A DNA stretch of 64,000 nt from Sulfitobacter sp. F26169L (GTDB taxonomy: Bacteria; Pseudomonadota; Alphaproteobacteria; Rhodobacterales; Rhodobacteraceae), in assembly GCF_026410285.1 (NCBI RefSeq), contig NZ_JAPMLP010000004.1, forward strand, positions 217,569 to 281,568, in the 5' to 3' direction. Positions within the stretch are counted from its first letter, which is position 1. Every line of letters begins with the position of its first letter. The position numbers and the translations under genes were made by a program. Of this stretch, positions 1-8,065 are shown piece after piece. Under the pieces are notes generated by a model. The model saw only the letters and a program-made list of their open reading frames with translations, searched no databases and was not told where the DNA came from.

Positions 1-228
1 GTTGGCGTCCTGGAAATTGGCCAGCATCGCGGCACGGGCGGGGGCCGCGCGGACGCGGATGATACGCCATGGCTCTGAAAGGCCAACAGAAGGGGCGAGG
101 GAAAACGTGGCAAGGCACTCTTGTACAAGTGCCTCCTCCACTGGATCTGAGCGGAACTGGCGCACATCGCGGCGCCAGCGCATCAGGTCGGTCAGTCCGG
201 CACGGAAATCATCCGAAAACGCATACAT
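1..228 (-). CDS. bluB: 5,6-dimethylbenzimidazole synthase BluB (N-terminal part, cut by window edge)
   Basis: Reading from an ATG at 228 down to base 1 gives 76 residues with no stop, so the gene runs off the left edge. The visible part has the BluB/nitroreductase signatures: RRDVRQFR at residues 19-26 (phosphate of FMN) and APSVGLSEPWR at 45-55. BluB fragments reduced FMN to 5,6-dimethylbenzimidazole, the lower ligand of B12. A GGAGG lies 10 bases before the ATG and sits just past the rpsP stop, so the gene is probably translated from the rpsP transcript. Other nitroreductases share part of this pattern, but APSVG...PWR favours BluB. Confidence 0.8.
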   Translation of the reverse strand, partial: MYAFSDDFRAGLTDLMRWRRDVRQFRSDPVEEALVQECLATFSLAPSVGLSEPWRIIRVRAAPARAAMLANFQDAN

Positions 229-247
229 GCCGGACCGGCCTCCGGTC

Positions 248-649
248 TTATTCAGCGGCCGCTTCGTCGGCTGCTGCTTCGGGTGCAGGTGCTGCTGCGG
301 CTTCTGCTGCGGCGGCTGCCTTGTCGGCTTTCTCCTGCGCGCGCTCTTGCGCTTTCTTGCCCGGTGTACCCTTCTTGGGGTTGCTGCGCTCGGTCTTGGG
401 GCGTGCGCCTGCGGCTTCCAGCATGCGCTGGATACGGTCTGTCGGCTGTGCGCCTTCACCCAGCCAGTACTCGATCCGCTCCATGTTCAGCTTGACGCGG
501 TCTTCGCTGTCTTTTGGCAGCAGGGGCGCATAGGTGCCCAGACGTTCGATGTAGCGGCCATCGCGTGGCATGCGGCTGTCTGCTGCAACGATACGGTAAA
601 ACGGACGCTTTTTGGAGCCACCGCGGGCGAGGCGAATTTTCATAGCCAT
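248..649 (-). CDS. rpsP: 30S ribosomal protein S16
   Basis: The first 80 or so residues are a clear S16: [20 protein letters not shown] at the start, then [11 protein letters not shown] and the [16 protein letters not shown] helix. S16 helps assemble the 30S body. The protein has 133 residues, against about 80 in E. coli. The excess is a low-complexity Lys/Ala/Glu tail from about residue 85, a common type of extension in alphaproteobacteria. It follows the chorismate mutase gene by 13 bases and precedes bluB by 19 bases. An alternative start at the third residue (ATG at 643) would make little difference. Confidence 0.97.
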   Translation of the reverse strand: MAMKIRLARGGSKKRPFYRIVAADSRMPRDGRYIERLGTYAPLLPKDSEDRVKLNMERIEYWLGEGAQPTDRIQRMLEAAGARPKTERSNPKKGTPGKKAQERAQEKADKAAAAAEAAAAPAPEAAADEAAAE

Positions 650-662
650 GAGATTGGTTTCC

Positions 663-965
663 TTACAAGTTATCTTTGTGTTCGTGGTGATGCTGAATGA
701 CTTCAGCGATGATGAAGTTGAGAAACTTCTTGGCGAATTCGGGGTCCAGATCGGCCCGTTTCGCCAAATCTTCTAGCCGCTCGATCTGCGCGCTTTCACG
801 GGCAGGGTCGGACGGGGGAAGGTCGTGTTCGGCTTTGAGTTTCCCCACAGCCTGCGTGTGTTTGAACCGCTCGCCCAGTGTATAAACAAGGATCGCGTCC
901 AGACGATCAATGCTGGCACGGTGGCCTTTCAGGATTTCGGCGGCAAGTTTGACAGTGTCGGTCAT
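663..965 (-). CDS. chorismate mutase, AroQ type, monofunctional
   Basis: A 100-residue all-helical protein with the AroQ pattern: an N-terminal helix with R(A)[17 protein letters not shown] around residues 16-34, a KLKAEH helix (42-47), and a C-terminal helix ending [17 protein letters not shown]. It would convert chorismate to prephenate for Phe/Tyr synthesis in the cytoplasm. There is no dehydratase or dehydrogenase domain. Its ATG overlaps the stop of the upstream GNAT gene (ATGA), so the two are translationally coupled. A small chorismate mutase at this place next to rpsP and ffh is, from memory, usual in Rhodobacteraceae. Confidence 0.85.
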   Translation of the reverse strand: MTDTVKLAAEILKGHRASIDRLDAILVYTLGERFKHTQAVGKLKAEHDLPPSDPARESAQIERLEDLAKRADLDPEFAKKFLNFIIAEVIQHHHEHKDNL

Positions 966-1471
966 GATGCCTCCTTGGGGTGGCGGTAGATACGGGTGGT
1001 ATTGCCGAGAAGCTCGCTGTCACGCTCGTGGTGCGCGCCAAGGCGCTCTGCCAATGCGATAGAGCGAGTGTTTTCAGGATTGATATAGCTGATGACGCCA
1101 TCAAGGTTCTGATGCTGTGCCGCATAACGCCGCGCTGCACTTGCCGCCTCGAAAGCGATGCCCTGACCTTCAAAGCCTTCAAAAACGCTCCAGCCCAGTT
1201 CGGGCTCGTCCCAGCCATCGTTAAAGATCATGCCGACCCGCCCTGCTGTTCCGCCGGTTTCTCGGTGTTCAAGCATCCACATGCCAAAGCCGCGCATTGC
1301 CCAATGGCCGTAGGTCGCCAGAAATCCGCCCCAGTTGCGGATGCGCGGATAGGGGCCGCCGACCCACTTGGAACGCTCGGATGCGCCGAAGGCTGCGAAC
1401 GCCTCAAAGTCGCTTTCACGCGGACCGCGCAGGATCAAACGATCTGTTGTGATGACAGGAACGCTGGTCAC
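962..1471 (-). CDS. GNAT family N-acetyltransferase (RimJ/RimL-like)
   Basis: A 169-residue protein with the Acetyltransf_3 layout: TTDRLILRGPRESDFEAFAA at residues 8-27, a WSVFEGFEGQGIAFEAASAA segment that is the acetyl-CoA binding motif (Q/GxxG-like GFEGQGIA), and YINPENTRSIALAERLGA near the C-terminus (motif B). The substrate is unknown. RimJ/RimL relatives acetylate ribosomal protein N-termini, and the location between ffh and rpsP would suit a translation-linked role, but this is inference. The GTG start at 1471 overlaps the ffh stop codon (GTGA). Confidence 0.85.
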   Translation of the reverse strand: MTSVPVITTDRLILRGPRESDFEAFAAFGASERSKWVGGPYPRIRNWGGFLATYGHWAMRGFGMWMLEHRETGGTAGRVGMIFNDGWDEPELGWSVFEGFEGQGIAFEAASAARRYAAQHQNLDGVISYINPENTRSIALAERLGAHHERDSELLGNTTRIYRHPKEAS

Positions 1472-2961
1472 TTTTTCTTCCCGAAACCTGACAGGCCGGA
1501 GGGCAGGCCCATGCCACCGCCCATACCGGGAAGCTTTCCGCCCATTTGTTTGGCGGCGGCTTCCAGTGCTTTGGGGTCCATGCCTTGGGCCATTGCGGCG
1601 GGGTCCATGCCGCCTTTGCCCATCATCTGTTTCATCGCGGCTTTCATCATGCCGCCTTTGCCTTTGCCCATCTTTTTCATCATGTCGGACATCTGGCGCT
1701 GCATCTTCATCAATTTGTTCAGGTCACTGACCTGCATACCGGCACCTTTGGCGATACGCTTTTTCCGGCTGGCCTGAAGGATCGCGGGGTTTGCGCGCTC
1801 TTTCTTGGTCATAGAGTTGATGAGGGCGATCTGCTGTTTGAGGATCTTGTCATCAAGGCCCGCATCCTCGACCTGTTTGGCCATTTTGCCCATGCCGGGC
1901 ATCATGCCCATCATGCCCTGCATGCCGCCCATCTTGATCATCTGTTCAAGCTGCATCTTGAGGTCGTTCATGTTGAACTGACCCTTCGCCATGCGCTTCA
2001 TCATCTTTTCGGCCTGTTCGGCCTCGATGGTTTCCTGTGCTTTTTCGACAAGCGCGACAATGTCGCCCATGCCAAGGATACGGCCCGCGATGCGCTCCGG
2101 CTCGAATGTTTCAAGCGCGTCCATCTTTTCGCCAAGTCCGACATATTTGATCGGGCGGCCTGTCACGGCGCGCATGGACAGGGCGGCACCGCCGCGCCCG
2201 TCACCATCCATGCGGGTGAGGACGACACCGGTGATGCCGATACGCTGGTTGAAGTTTTCAGCGGTTTGCACCGCGTCCTGACCCGTCAGACCATCCACCA
2301 CCAGCAGCGTTTCGCGCGGGGTTACGACATCGCGGACGGCCTCAACCTGCGCCATCAGTTCATCATCGATTGACAGGCGGCCCGCTGTATCGAGCATATA
2401 GACATCATAGCCGCCAAGACTTGCCTGCGTTTTGGTGCGTTTGGCGATCTGAACGGGGTTTTCACCCTTTACGATTGGCAGCGTATCGACGCCGATCTGC
2501 ACACCAAGGATCGCCAACTGCTCCATCGCGGCGGGGCGGTTCACGTCAAGCGATGCCATCAACACGCGCTTGCCGTCTTTTTCTTTCAGGCGCTTTGCAA
2601 GTTTTGCGGTGGTGGTGGTTTTACCGCCACCCTGAAGGCCGACCATCAGGATCGGGGCCGGCGGGTTGTCAATCTTCAACGCACCCGGTTCGCCCTCGCC
2701 GCGCAGCACGTCAACCAGCGCGTCATGCACGATTTTAACAACCTGCTGACCGGGCGTGATGGATTTGGTCACGGCCTGACCGGTGGCCTTCTCCTGCACA
2801 GCGTTCACAAAGTCACGTGCAACGGGCAGGGAAACGTCCGCCTCTAACAGGGCCACGCGTACTTCGCGCAGGGCGGTTTTTACGTCTTCTTCAGACAATG
2901 CGCCCTGTTTGGTCAGGCGGTCAAAAACACCGGACAGGCGTTCACTGAGATTCTCAAACAT
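1468..2961 (-). CDS. ffh: signal recognition particle protein Ffh (SRP54)
   Basis: 497 residues with the NG GTPase domain followed by a methionine-rich M domain. The P-loop GLQGGGKTT lies at 108-116, followed by DTAGRLSIDDELM (G3) and a TRMDGDGRGGAALS motif typical of SRP GTPases. The C-terminal 170 residues hold long Met-rich stretches that bind signal peptides and 4.5S RNA. It delivers nascent membrane proteins to FtsY. It heads the minus-strand operon ffh-GNAT-chorismate mutase-rpsP-bluB. The 290 bases before it are non-coding and rich in hairpins (see separate entry). Confidence 0.98.
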   Translation of the reverse strand: MFENLSERLSGVFDRLTKQGALSEEDVKTALREVRVALLEADVSLPVARDFVNAVQEKATGQAVTKSITPGQQVVKIVHDALVDVLRGEGEPGALKIDNPPAPILMVGLQGGGKTTTTAKLAKRLKEKDGKRVLMASLDVNRPAAMEQLAILGVQIGVDTLPIVKGENPVQIAKRTKTQASLGGYDVYMLDTAGRLSIDDELMAQVEAVRDVVTPRETLLVVDGLTGQDAVQTAENFNQRIGITGVVLTRMDGDGRGGAALSMRAVTGRPIKYVGLGEKMDALETFEPERIAGRILGMGDIVALVEKAQETIEAEQAEKMMKRMAKGQFNMNDLKMQLEQMIKMGGMQGMMGMMPGMGKMAKQVEDAGLDDKILKQQIALINSMTKKERANPAILQASRKKRIAKGAGMQVSDLNKLMKMQRQMSDMMKKMGKGKGGMMKAAMKQMMGKGGMDPAAMAQGMDPKALEAAAKQMGGKLPGMGGGMGLPSGLSGFGKKK

Positions 2962-3061
2962 GGGCGGGTGCCCCTTTACGATCGGTTGCGGTTTGGTTCC
3001 CGATGTAGGAACGACCGCCGGAATTCACAAATGCCCCATCGTTGCGGGACAATAGGTTTTA

Positions 3062-3132
3062 CCCCAGTGGGCGTAACACGCTGACTGGGGGCGATCCTGA
3101 AAATATCCAGGACCGGAAGGCATTGCTTCCGG
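3062..3132 (-). ncRNA. three consecutive hairpins upstream of ffh (possible structured leader or small RNA)
   Basis: The ffh/LysR intergenic region contains three clean stems in a row: CCCCAGT/ACTGGGG (3062-3068 with 3084-3090, with an inner GCGT/ACGC), TCCTG/CAGGA (3095-3099 with 3108-3112), and a perfect CCGGAAG/CTTCCGG (3113-3119 with 3126-3132, six-base loop). The block ends about 100 bases before the ffh start, so it could be part of the ffh 5' UTR, a separate small RNA, or a terminator cluster. It lacks the conserved GGTCAGG-CCGGAAGGAAGCAGCC core of 4.5S RNA. The strand is uncertain. Confidence 0.4.
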
Positions 3133-3252
3133 AGATTTGGGTTGCGTTTAGGCCCAAGACGCGGCTGAGTCAAGCGGTGCGGCACTTGCACTTTTGTGTG
3201 AATGAAGGAAGGTAGGCGGGTTGTTGTTTGCCAGTGTACCAAGGATTCACGC

Positions 3253-4131
3253 ATGGAAAACTGGGATGAGGTCAGAACCGCCTATCAGGTGGCGCGCAAG
3301 GGCACAGTAAGCGGCGCTGCTGAAGTGCTGGGCGTGCACCATGCCACGGTTATCCGTCATATCGACGCGCTGGAGCAACGTCTGGGTGTCAAGCTATTCC
3401 AGCGTCATGCACGCGGCTATACCCCAACCGAGGTGGGCGAAGACCTTTTGCGTGTTGCGCAAGCAACCGAGGACCAGTTCAGCCAGTTGTTAAGCCGGAT
3501 CAAGGGGAGCGGCACCAAGGTGTCCGGTGATCTGGTTGTGACCTCGCTAAATTCGCTTGCGCCGCGGATCGCACCAGTGCTGGTGGCGTTTCAGGCGGAA
3601 TATCCCGGCGTGGTCATGCGGTATTTGACAGATGACCGCCTGTTCCGGCTTGAATATGGAGAAGCGCATGTGGCGATACGTGCAGGCCCTGCACCGGAAC
3701 AGCCCGACAACGTGGCCCAAGCGCTGACAGAGCAGCCGATGGGACTGTATGCATCTAACGGCTATGTTGCCGCGTATGGTTTGCCCAAGGGACCGCAGAG
3801 CTTCGGGAGCCATAAATTTGTCGGCCACGAAGATAGTGAAAGCCGCGCACCCTGCTTTCGATGGCTGTCAAACAACGTGGCACGTGAAAATGTAACCTTC
3901 CGCAGTAATGATGTGCAGGCGCTTTCGCTTGCTGTTGTCAGTGGCGCGGGGATCGGTTTTTTAACTCCGCAAGAAGCAGCGACGTACCCTGAACTGGTAG
4001 AGGTCATGAAGCCGCTTCCGGAATGGTCAACGTCACTCTGGCTGGTGACTCATATGGATTTGCACCGGACAAGCAAAGTGCAGGCGCTGCTGCAGTTTCT
4101 GAAGTCCCGCATCAAGGACGGTGCGCTTTGA
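3253..4131 (+). CDS. LysR-family transcriptional regulator
   Basis: 292 residues. The N-terminal winged helix-turn-helix (about 1-62) reads WDEVRTAYQVARKGTVSGAA with VLGVHHATVIRHIDALEQRL as recognition region, followed by the LysR substrate-binding fold (about 90-290). The start at 3253 is chosen because AAGGA lies 9 bases upstream and the HTH begins there at the usual distance; an ATG at 3202 would add 17 unlikely residues. It overlaps the exporter gene downstream by one base (TGATG). It may therefore control that exporter, although LysR proteins more often control a divergent gene. The ligand is unknown. Confidence 0.88.
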   Translation: MENWDEVRTAYQVARKGTVSGAAEVLGVHHATVIRHIDALEQRLGVKLFQRHARGYTPTEVGEDLLRVAQATEDQFSQLLSRIKGSGTKVSGDLVVTSLNSLAPRIAPVLVAFQAEYPGVVMRYLTDDRLFRLEYGEAHVAIRAGPAPEQPDNVAQALTEQPMGLYASNGYVAAYGLPKGPQSFGSHKFVGHEDSESRAPCFRWLSNNVARENVTFRSNDVQALSLAVVSGAGIGFLTPQEAATYPELVEVMKPLPEWSTSLWLVTHMDLHRTSKVQALLQFLKSRIKDGAL

Positions 4132-5036
4132 TGACGCCGCAGGCGCAGGGGCATCTGGCGATGTTGCTATTCTCCGCACTGGTGGCGGGGTCATTTTCAC
4201 TGGGGTCATTGGTTGCGAACGAGATCGCGCCGCTGGCGTTGAATACGGTGCGGTTTGTGATTGCCGGGGTCGTGGTGGGGATCTTTGCATCAGCTACAAC
4301 GGGTATTCCACGCACGGCATTTGCCGCACCGTGGCGCTATCTGGTGCTGGGCGGGCTGTTCGCAATCTATTTTGTGCTGATGTTCGAGGGGCTGAAAACA
4401 TCTGCACCTGTCAGTTCGGCGGCTGTTTTCACACTGGTGCCTGCGATGTCGGGAGTTTTTGCGTGGTTTATGCTGCGCCAGCGCACCACGCCCCGTATGC
4501 TTGCCGCATTGTGCATTGGCGCGGCTGGCGCGCTTTGGGTGATATTTCGCGCGGATATATCGGCACTTCTGGCATTTGATATCGGGCGGGGGGAAGTGAT
4601 CTTTTTCTTCGGCTGTGTCGCCCATGCCATCTATACGCCACTGATCCGACGGCTTAACCGAGGTGAAAGCGCGGTAGTATTTTCGTTTGGCACACTGGTG
4701 GCCGGAGCAATTCTGATGGCGCTGGTCGGGGCCGGCGACATCCGTGCAACCGATTGGACCGCCTTGCGCCCTATGGTCTGGATCACAATCCTGTATGTCG
4801 CGTTTTTTGCAAGCGCGATCTCCTTCGTGTTGGTACAGTTCGCCACCTTACGCCTGCCCTCGGCCAAGGTGATGGCCTATACCTATCTGGTACCCAGTTG
4901 GGTGATCTGTTGGGAAATCGCGCTGGGCAGAGGCCTGCCACATTTGATGATTGGCACGGGTCTTGTCTTAACGATACTGGCATTATTGTTGCTTCTGCGG
5001 GATGAAGATGTGCCCAAACCTGCATCACTAAACTAA
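4131..5036 (+). CDS. DMT superfamily transporter (EamA type, ten transmembrane segments)
   Basis: 301 residues made of about ten hydrophobic helices arranged as two EamA repeats. Typical features are SLGSLVANEIAPLALNTVRF in the first repeat and, in the second, the sequence around FSFGTLVAGAILMALVGAG followed by a helix containing TYLVPSWVICWEIALG. EamA proteins export small metabolites or drugs across the inner membrane; the substrate cannot be told. The ATG at 4131 overlaps the LysR stop (TGATG), so the two genes are cotranscribed. A longer reading from 4023 would lie inside the regulator and is rejected. Confidence 0.85.
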   Translation: MTPQAQGHLAMLLFSALVAGSFSLGSLVANEIAPLALNTVRFVIAGVVVGIFASATTGIPRTAFAAPWRYLVLGGLFAIYFVLMFEGLKTSAPVSSAAVFTLVPAMSGVFAWFMLRQRTTPRMLAALCIGAAGALWVIFRADISALLAFDIGRGEVIFFFGCVAHAIYTPLIRRLNRGESAVVFSFGTLVAGAILMALVGAGDIRATDWTALRPMVWITILYVAFFASAISFVLVQFATLRLPSAKVMAYTYLVPSWVICWEIALGRGLPHLMIGTGLVLTILALLLLLRDEDVPKPASLN

Positions 5037-5052
5037 AAAAATTCGATTTTGT

Positions 5053-5078
5053 GGAACCGTATGCCTTAGCCTGACGTT
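5053..5078 (+). promoter_or_regulatory. GGAAC-N17-CGTT promoter, general-stress (EcfG) type
   Basis: GGAAC at 5053-5057 is followed after 17 bases by CGTT at 5075-5078. This is the consensus recognised by EcfG (sigma-EcfG/PhyR pathway) in alphaproteobacteria (GGAAC-N16/17-CGTT). It lies 31 bases before the first mini-membrane peptide, an ideal promoter distance, in a short gap behind the DMT exporter gene. Whether this organism has EcfG cannot be seen here. Confidence 0.55.
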
Positions 5079-5108
5079 CTGTTTTTAGTTCATTGAAGGA
5101 AAACACCC

Positions 5109-5183
5109 ATGCGAAACATTATCTATCTCGTCGGCCTCGTCGTTGTTGTGCTCGTTATCCTGAGCCTGCTGGGTGTCTACTAA
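5109..5183 (+). CDS. 24-residue single-pass membrane peptide (first of a tandem pair)
   Basis: The reading frame encodes a 24-residue peptide starting MRNIIYLVGL and ending LLGVY. Almost all of it after residue 3 is hydrophobic and just long enough for one transmembrane helix. A GAAGGA ribosome binding site lies 8 bases before the ATG. A second, similar peptide follows 36 bases downstream, sharing MR-IIYLVGLVV. The pair sits between a general-stress-like promoter and a strong terminator, which supports a real small operon. The function is unknown; small stress-induced membrane peptides in other bacteria usually modulate larger membrane proteins. Confidence 0.65.
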   Translation: MRNIIYLVGLVVVVLVILSLLGVY

Positions 5184-5219
5184 ACCAATCTCTCGAAACT
5201 TTAAGGAAGGGAATTCACC

Positions 5220-5288
5220 ATGCGTGGAATTATTTATCTTGTCGGACTTGTTGTAATCGTATTGGCGATTGTCCAGTTTGTTTTGTAA
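5220..5288 (+). CDS. 22-residue single-pass membrane peptide (second of a tandem pair)
   Basis: The frame encodes a 22-residue peptide starting MRGIIYLVGL and ending VQFVL, again a single hydrophobic helix behind a short positively charged start. AAGGAAGG lies 11 bases before the ATG. It matches its upstream neighbour at 10 of the first 12 residues, while many codons differ (for example GTCGGCCTCGTC against GTCGGACTTGTT). The peptide is therefore conserved more than the DNA, a sign of selection on the protein. A rho-independent terminator follows 22 bases later. Function unknown. Confidence 0.65.
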   Translation: MRGIIYLVGLVVIVLAIVQFVL

Positions 5289-5310
5289 CGACTGAAAAGA
5301 AATTTTGATG

Positions 5311-5343
5311 AAAAAAGGGGGCAATGCTCCCTTTTTTCTTTTT
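5311..5343. terminator. bidirectional rho-independent terminator
   Basis: An AAAAAAGGG arm and a CCCTTTTTT arm flank a short GC-rich loop (around 5311-5337), followed by TCTTTTTT. It lies between the mini-peptide operon (plus strand) and the convergent ArsR gene (minus strand). The A-tract on one side and T-tract on the other let it stop transcription from both directions. Confidence 0.8.
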
Positions 5344-5684
5344 TAGCTGCCATTTTCCGCGGCGTCGGGCAGTTCGTGTTTCAGGAACCGCTCGAATGCG
5401 TCAAGGTTGACCGGTTCGAACTGGCCAAAACCCTGCATCCACACCGATGCTGCGCGCATTGCGTCGGGTTCCAGCTTGCACCACTTTACACGTCCCCGTT
5501 TTTCCTGGGTAATCAGTCCCGCAGCCGTCAGTACACCCAGATGTTTTGAAATTGCTGCAAGCGAGACGTCAAACGGCTCTGCCACGTCGGTCACGGCCAT
5601 ATCATCCTCTAGCAACATAGCAAGGATCGCGCGGCGCGTCGGATCAGCCAGTGCGGAAAATGTGCTGTCCAGTGTCGGGGCCAT
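5343..5684 (-). CDS. ArsR-family winged-helix regulator
   Basis: 113 residues with a typical ArsR/SmtB fold: FSALADPTRRAILAMLLEDD at the N-terminus, then the recognition helix VSLAAISKHLGVLTAAGLI and the wing QEKRGRVKWCKL. The CxC or His-rich metal sites of ArsR and SmtB are not evident (a single Cys is in the wing), so it is probably not a simple metal sensor. Members like this often sit next to SRPBCC proteins, but no such partner is here. It is transcribed alone toward the mini-peptide operon. Confidence 0.85.
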   Translation of the reverse strand: MAPTLDSTFSALADPTRRAILAMLLEDDMAVTDVAEPFDVSLAAISKHLGVLTAAGLITQEKRGRVKWCKLEPDAMRAASVWMQGFGQFEPVNLDAFERFLKHELPDAAENGS

Positions 5685-5973
5685 GTCGGTAATATGTGTC
5701 CAGAATCGCGGTTGAGAATACCCTACTGAAGGGGTGTTGTGCCTTGGGGCATATCCTTACCTTCAATGGTTCCCAATGGCAAAGGTCAACCTTTCGGTTG
5801 AATGAGGGAAGTCCCCGGAATGGCCCTGAATCCAGGATCTTGAACCGGTGTGGTTGTGGGCGAAGTTTTGTAACCTAATATATTTCAAGGGCTTACATGC
5901 TATCCAGATGTCGTTGACTCGGATCGCCGTGCGCATTAGCTACTGCGCAAGACATCCCAGCGGGGCAGTGTGC

Positions 5974-6357
5974 ATGGAAGACCAAGATCGTAAGGCGGAA
6001 ATGGCCGCGATTGAGGCGCGGATCGCAGCGGCCAAAGGTGCGAAAGCACCCCAGTCCCGCGTTGAGGAGCATCATTCACAGGCCCAGATGGCTTGGCGGA
6101 TGGTAATAGAGCTAGTGGCCGGTCTGGGGATCGGCTTTGGCATCGGATACGGGTTGGACCTGTTCTTTGGAACACTGCCTGTATTTATGGTGCTGTTTGT
6201 CATGTTGGGCCTCGCGGCCGGAGTAAAAACAATGCTCCGCTCCGCGCAGGAGATGCAGGACAAAAAGATGGCCGAAGAGGCCGGAGATGAATATCCCCTT
6301 CCGAGGGGCGGAACGGCGAAACCACCCCAAGAGGGTGAGCAGGATAAAGGGGCCTAG
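5974..6357 (+). CDS. atpI: ATP synthase accessory protein I
   Basis: 127 residues. A charged N-terminal helix (about 1-38) is followed by two hydrophobic helices with glycine motifs ([20 protein letters not shown], then [18 protein letters not shown]) and a hydrophilic tail, the usual AtpI design. AtpI assists assembly of the c-ring and may help Mg transport; it is not part of the final enzyme. It is first gene of the F0 operon and is followed after 3 bases by atpB. The ATG at 5974 is chosen because it gives the family's normal length; upstream in-frame residues look non-coding. Confidence 0.88.
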   Translation: MEDQDRKAEMAAIEARIAAAKGAKAPQSRVEEHHSQAQMAWRMVIELVAGLGIGFGIGYGLDLFFGTLPVFMVLFVMLGLAAGVKTMLRSAQEMQDKKMAEEAGDEYPLPRGGTAKPPQEGEQDKGA

Positions 6358-6360
6358 AAG

Positions 6361-7119
6361 ATGGCAACAGAAGCACAAGGCGCGGAAGAAGGCGGTCTGG
6401 TCTTTCATCCGATGGATCAGTTCATCGTGTCACCGCTCGGTGGCGATGGTGCTGTAAACTGGTACACGTTTACCAATGCGGCCCTCTGGACCAGCTTTGC
6501 AGTCGCAGCGGTTTTCCTGCTACTGGTTGTAGGCACGTCCAAGCGCGCAGTTGTTCCGGGTCGGATGCAATCGGTTGCCGAACTGGCGTATGGCTTCGTT
6601 TACAAAATGGTCGAAGACATCTGCGGTAAAGAAGGGGTGAAATACTTCCCCTATATAATGACACTGTTCATGTTCATTGTCTGCGCCAACTTCCTTGGCC
6701 TGATCCCGACAGCCTTCACGCCTACTTCACACTTTGCTGTGACGGTTGTGTTGGCTTTGGCAGTGTTCATTGTTGTCACGGTTCTTGGCTTTGTGAAAAA
6801 CGGCACAGCATTCCTGAGCTTGTTCTGGGTTGCTTCCGCACCATTGGCTTTGCGCCCCGTGTTGGCAGTGATCGAGCTTATTTCATACTTCGTGCGCCCC
6901 GTTAGCCACTCCATTCGTCTGGCTGGCAACGTCATGGCCGGCCACGCGGTTATCAAAGTATTCGCGGGTTTTGCGGCACTGGTTGCTGTATCGCCTATCG
7001 CGATCCTCGGGATCACGGCGATGTATGGCCTGGAGGTCCTCGTGTCCTTCATTCAGGCCTATGTTTTCACCATCCTGACATGCGTGTATCTCAAAGATGC
7101 ACTGCACCCCGCACACTAA
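6361..7119 (+). CDS. atpB: F0F1 ATP synthase subunit a
   Basis: 252 residues with five or six transmembrane helices. The key arginine of the proton channel is in [15 protein letters not shown], about residue 185, and the last helix reads [20 protein letters not shown]. Subunit a forms the two proton half-channels beside the c-ring in the inner membrane. It belongs to the I-a-c-b'-b operon; the F1 genes (delta, alpha, gamma, beta, epsilon) are not nearby, which is the normal split arrangement in alphaproteobacteria. Confidence 0.98.
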   Translation: MATEAQGAEEGGLVFHPMDQFIVSPLGGDGAVNWYTFTNAALWTSFAVAAVFLLLVVGTSKRAVVPGRMQSVAELAYGFVYKMVEDICGKEGVKYFPYIMTLFMFIVCANFLGLIPTAFTPTSHFAVTVVLALAVFIVVTVLGFVKNGTAFLSLFWVASAPLALRPVLAVIELISYFVRPVSHSIRLAGNVMAGHAVIKVFAGFAALVAVSPIAILGITAMYGLEVLVSFIQAYVFTILTCVYLKDALHPAH

Positions 7120-7185
7120 CGACTTGGGGGCAGGTCTTGCCTGTCTCCATCACTATCCAAACTTCCAACGCATAGGAGAATACTC

Positions 7186-7410
7186 ATGGAAGGCGAACTC
7201 GCACACATCGGCGCAGGTCTGGCAGCAATCGGTTCCGGCGCAGCCGCAATCGGTGTTGGTAACGTAGCTGGTAACTATCTGGCAGGCGCATTGCGCAACC
7301 CATCCGCAGCTGCATCGCAGACTGCAACACTCTTTATCGGCATCGCGTTCGCCGAAGCGCTGGGGATCTTCGCGTTCCTCGTAGCACTTCTGCTGATGTT
7401 CGCTGTATAA
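7186..7410 (+). CDS. atpE: F0F1 ATP synthase subunit c
   Basis: 74 residues forming a hairpin of two membrane helices. The first helix holds the tight glycine pattern [21 protein letters not shown]. The second holds the proton-carrying Glu in [21 protein letters not shown] (Glu near residue 57). The loop RNPSA contacts F1. The subunit forms the rotor ring. It is separated from atpB by 66 bases with its own AGGAGA ribosome binding site, which suits the high copy number needed for the ring. Confidence 0.98.
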   Translation: MEGELAHIGAGLAAIGSGAAAIGVGNVAGNYLAGALRNPSAAASQTATLFIGIAFAEALGIFAFLVALLLMFAV

Positions 7411-7518
7411 GCGACAGACGTTTAATCCCTATGCTGGGGGCGGTGTGGTACGCTGTACCGCCCTCTGGACACAGGACTTTACTACGTCCCTTAGAGAACG
7501 ATGTTTTGACAGGAGGCC

Positions 7519-8061
7519 ATGATGGCAACTGAAATCGCAACAGACGCCGTTGGTACTGCGGAAGCAGCAGGCCCCGGCATGCCGCAACTGGATTTCGCCA
7601 CATGGGGAAACCAGATTTTCTGGCTGGTACTTGCGCTTATCGCAATTTATCTGATCCTGTCGCGCGTGGCACTGCCGCGCATTGCCGCTGTTCTGGCAGA
7701 GCGTCAGGGCACAATTACAAACGACATTGCCGCCGCCGAGGACCTGAAGGCCAAAGCGGTTGAGGCCGAGGCTGCCTATGACAAGGCGCTGGTAGATGCC
7801 CGTGCAGAAGCACAGCGCATCATCGCAGAGGCAAAAGCAGACATGCAGGCGGATCTGGACAAGGCGATTGCTAAAGCCGACGAACAGATTGCTGCGAAAT
7901 CTGCGGAATCCGAAAAAGCCATTTCGGAAATTCGTGCCGGTGCTTTGGAGAACGTGAAAGCGGTTGCCAAAGACACGGCCAAAGAAATTGTTGCTGCAAT
8001 GGGTGGCAAGGCAGATGCCAAAACCGTCACCGCAGCAGTTAACTCACGGATGAAAGGATAA
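7519..8061 (+). CDS. atpX: F0F1 ATP synthase subunit b' (second stator subunit)
   Basis: 180 residues. One membrane helix near residues 32-52 ([20 protein letters not shown]) follows a short N-terminal segment, then a long Ala/Glu/Lys-rich coiled coil runs to the end. Photosynthetic and other alphaproteobacteria have two different b-type subunits; the longer N-terminal segment without a signal-like start and the order c-b'-b mark this as b'. AGGAGG lies just before two adjacent ATG codons (7519 and 7522), and either could be used. With b it forms the peripheral stalk. Confidence 0.92.
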   Translation: MMATEIATDAVGTAEAAGPGMPQLDFATWGNQIFWLVLALIAIYLILSRVALPRIAAVLAERQGTITNDIAAAEDLKAKAVEAEAAYDKALVDARAEAQRIIAEAKADMQADLDKAIAKADEQIAAKSAESEKAISEIRAGALENVKAVAKDTAKEIVAAMGGKADAKTVTAAVNSRMKG

Positions 8062-8065
8062 CGTC

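Noticed and set aside
3062..3132. 4.5S SRP RNA (ffs)
   Set aside because: The position near ffh suggested it, but the conserved GGTCAGG-CCGGAAGGAAGCAGCC core is absent; the CCGGAAG hairpin alone is not enough.
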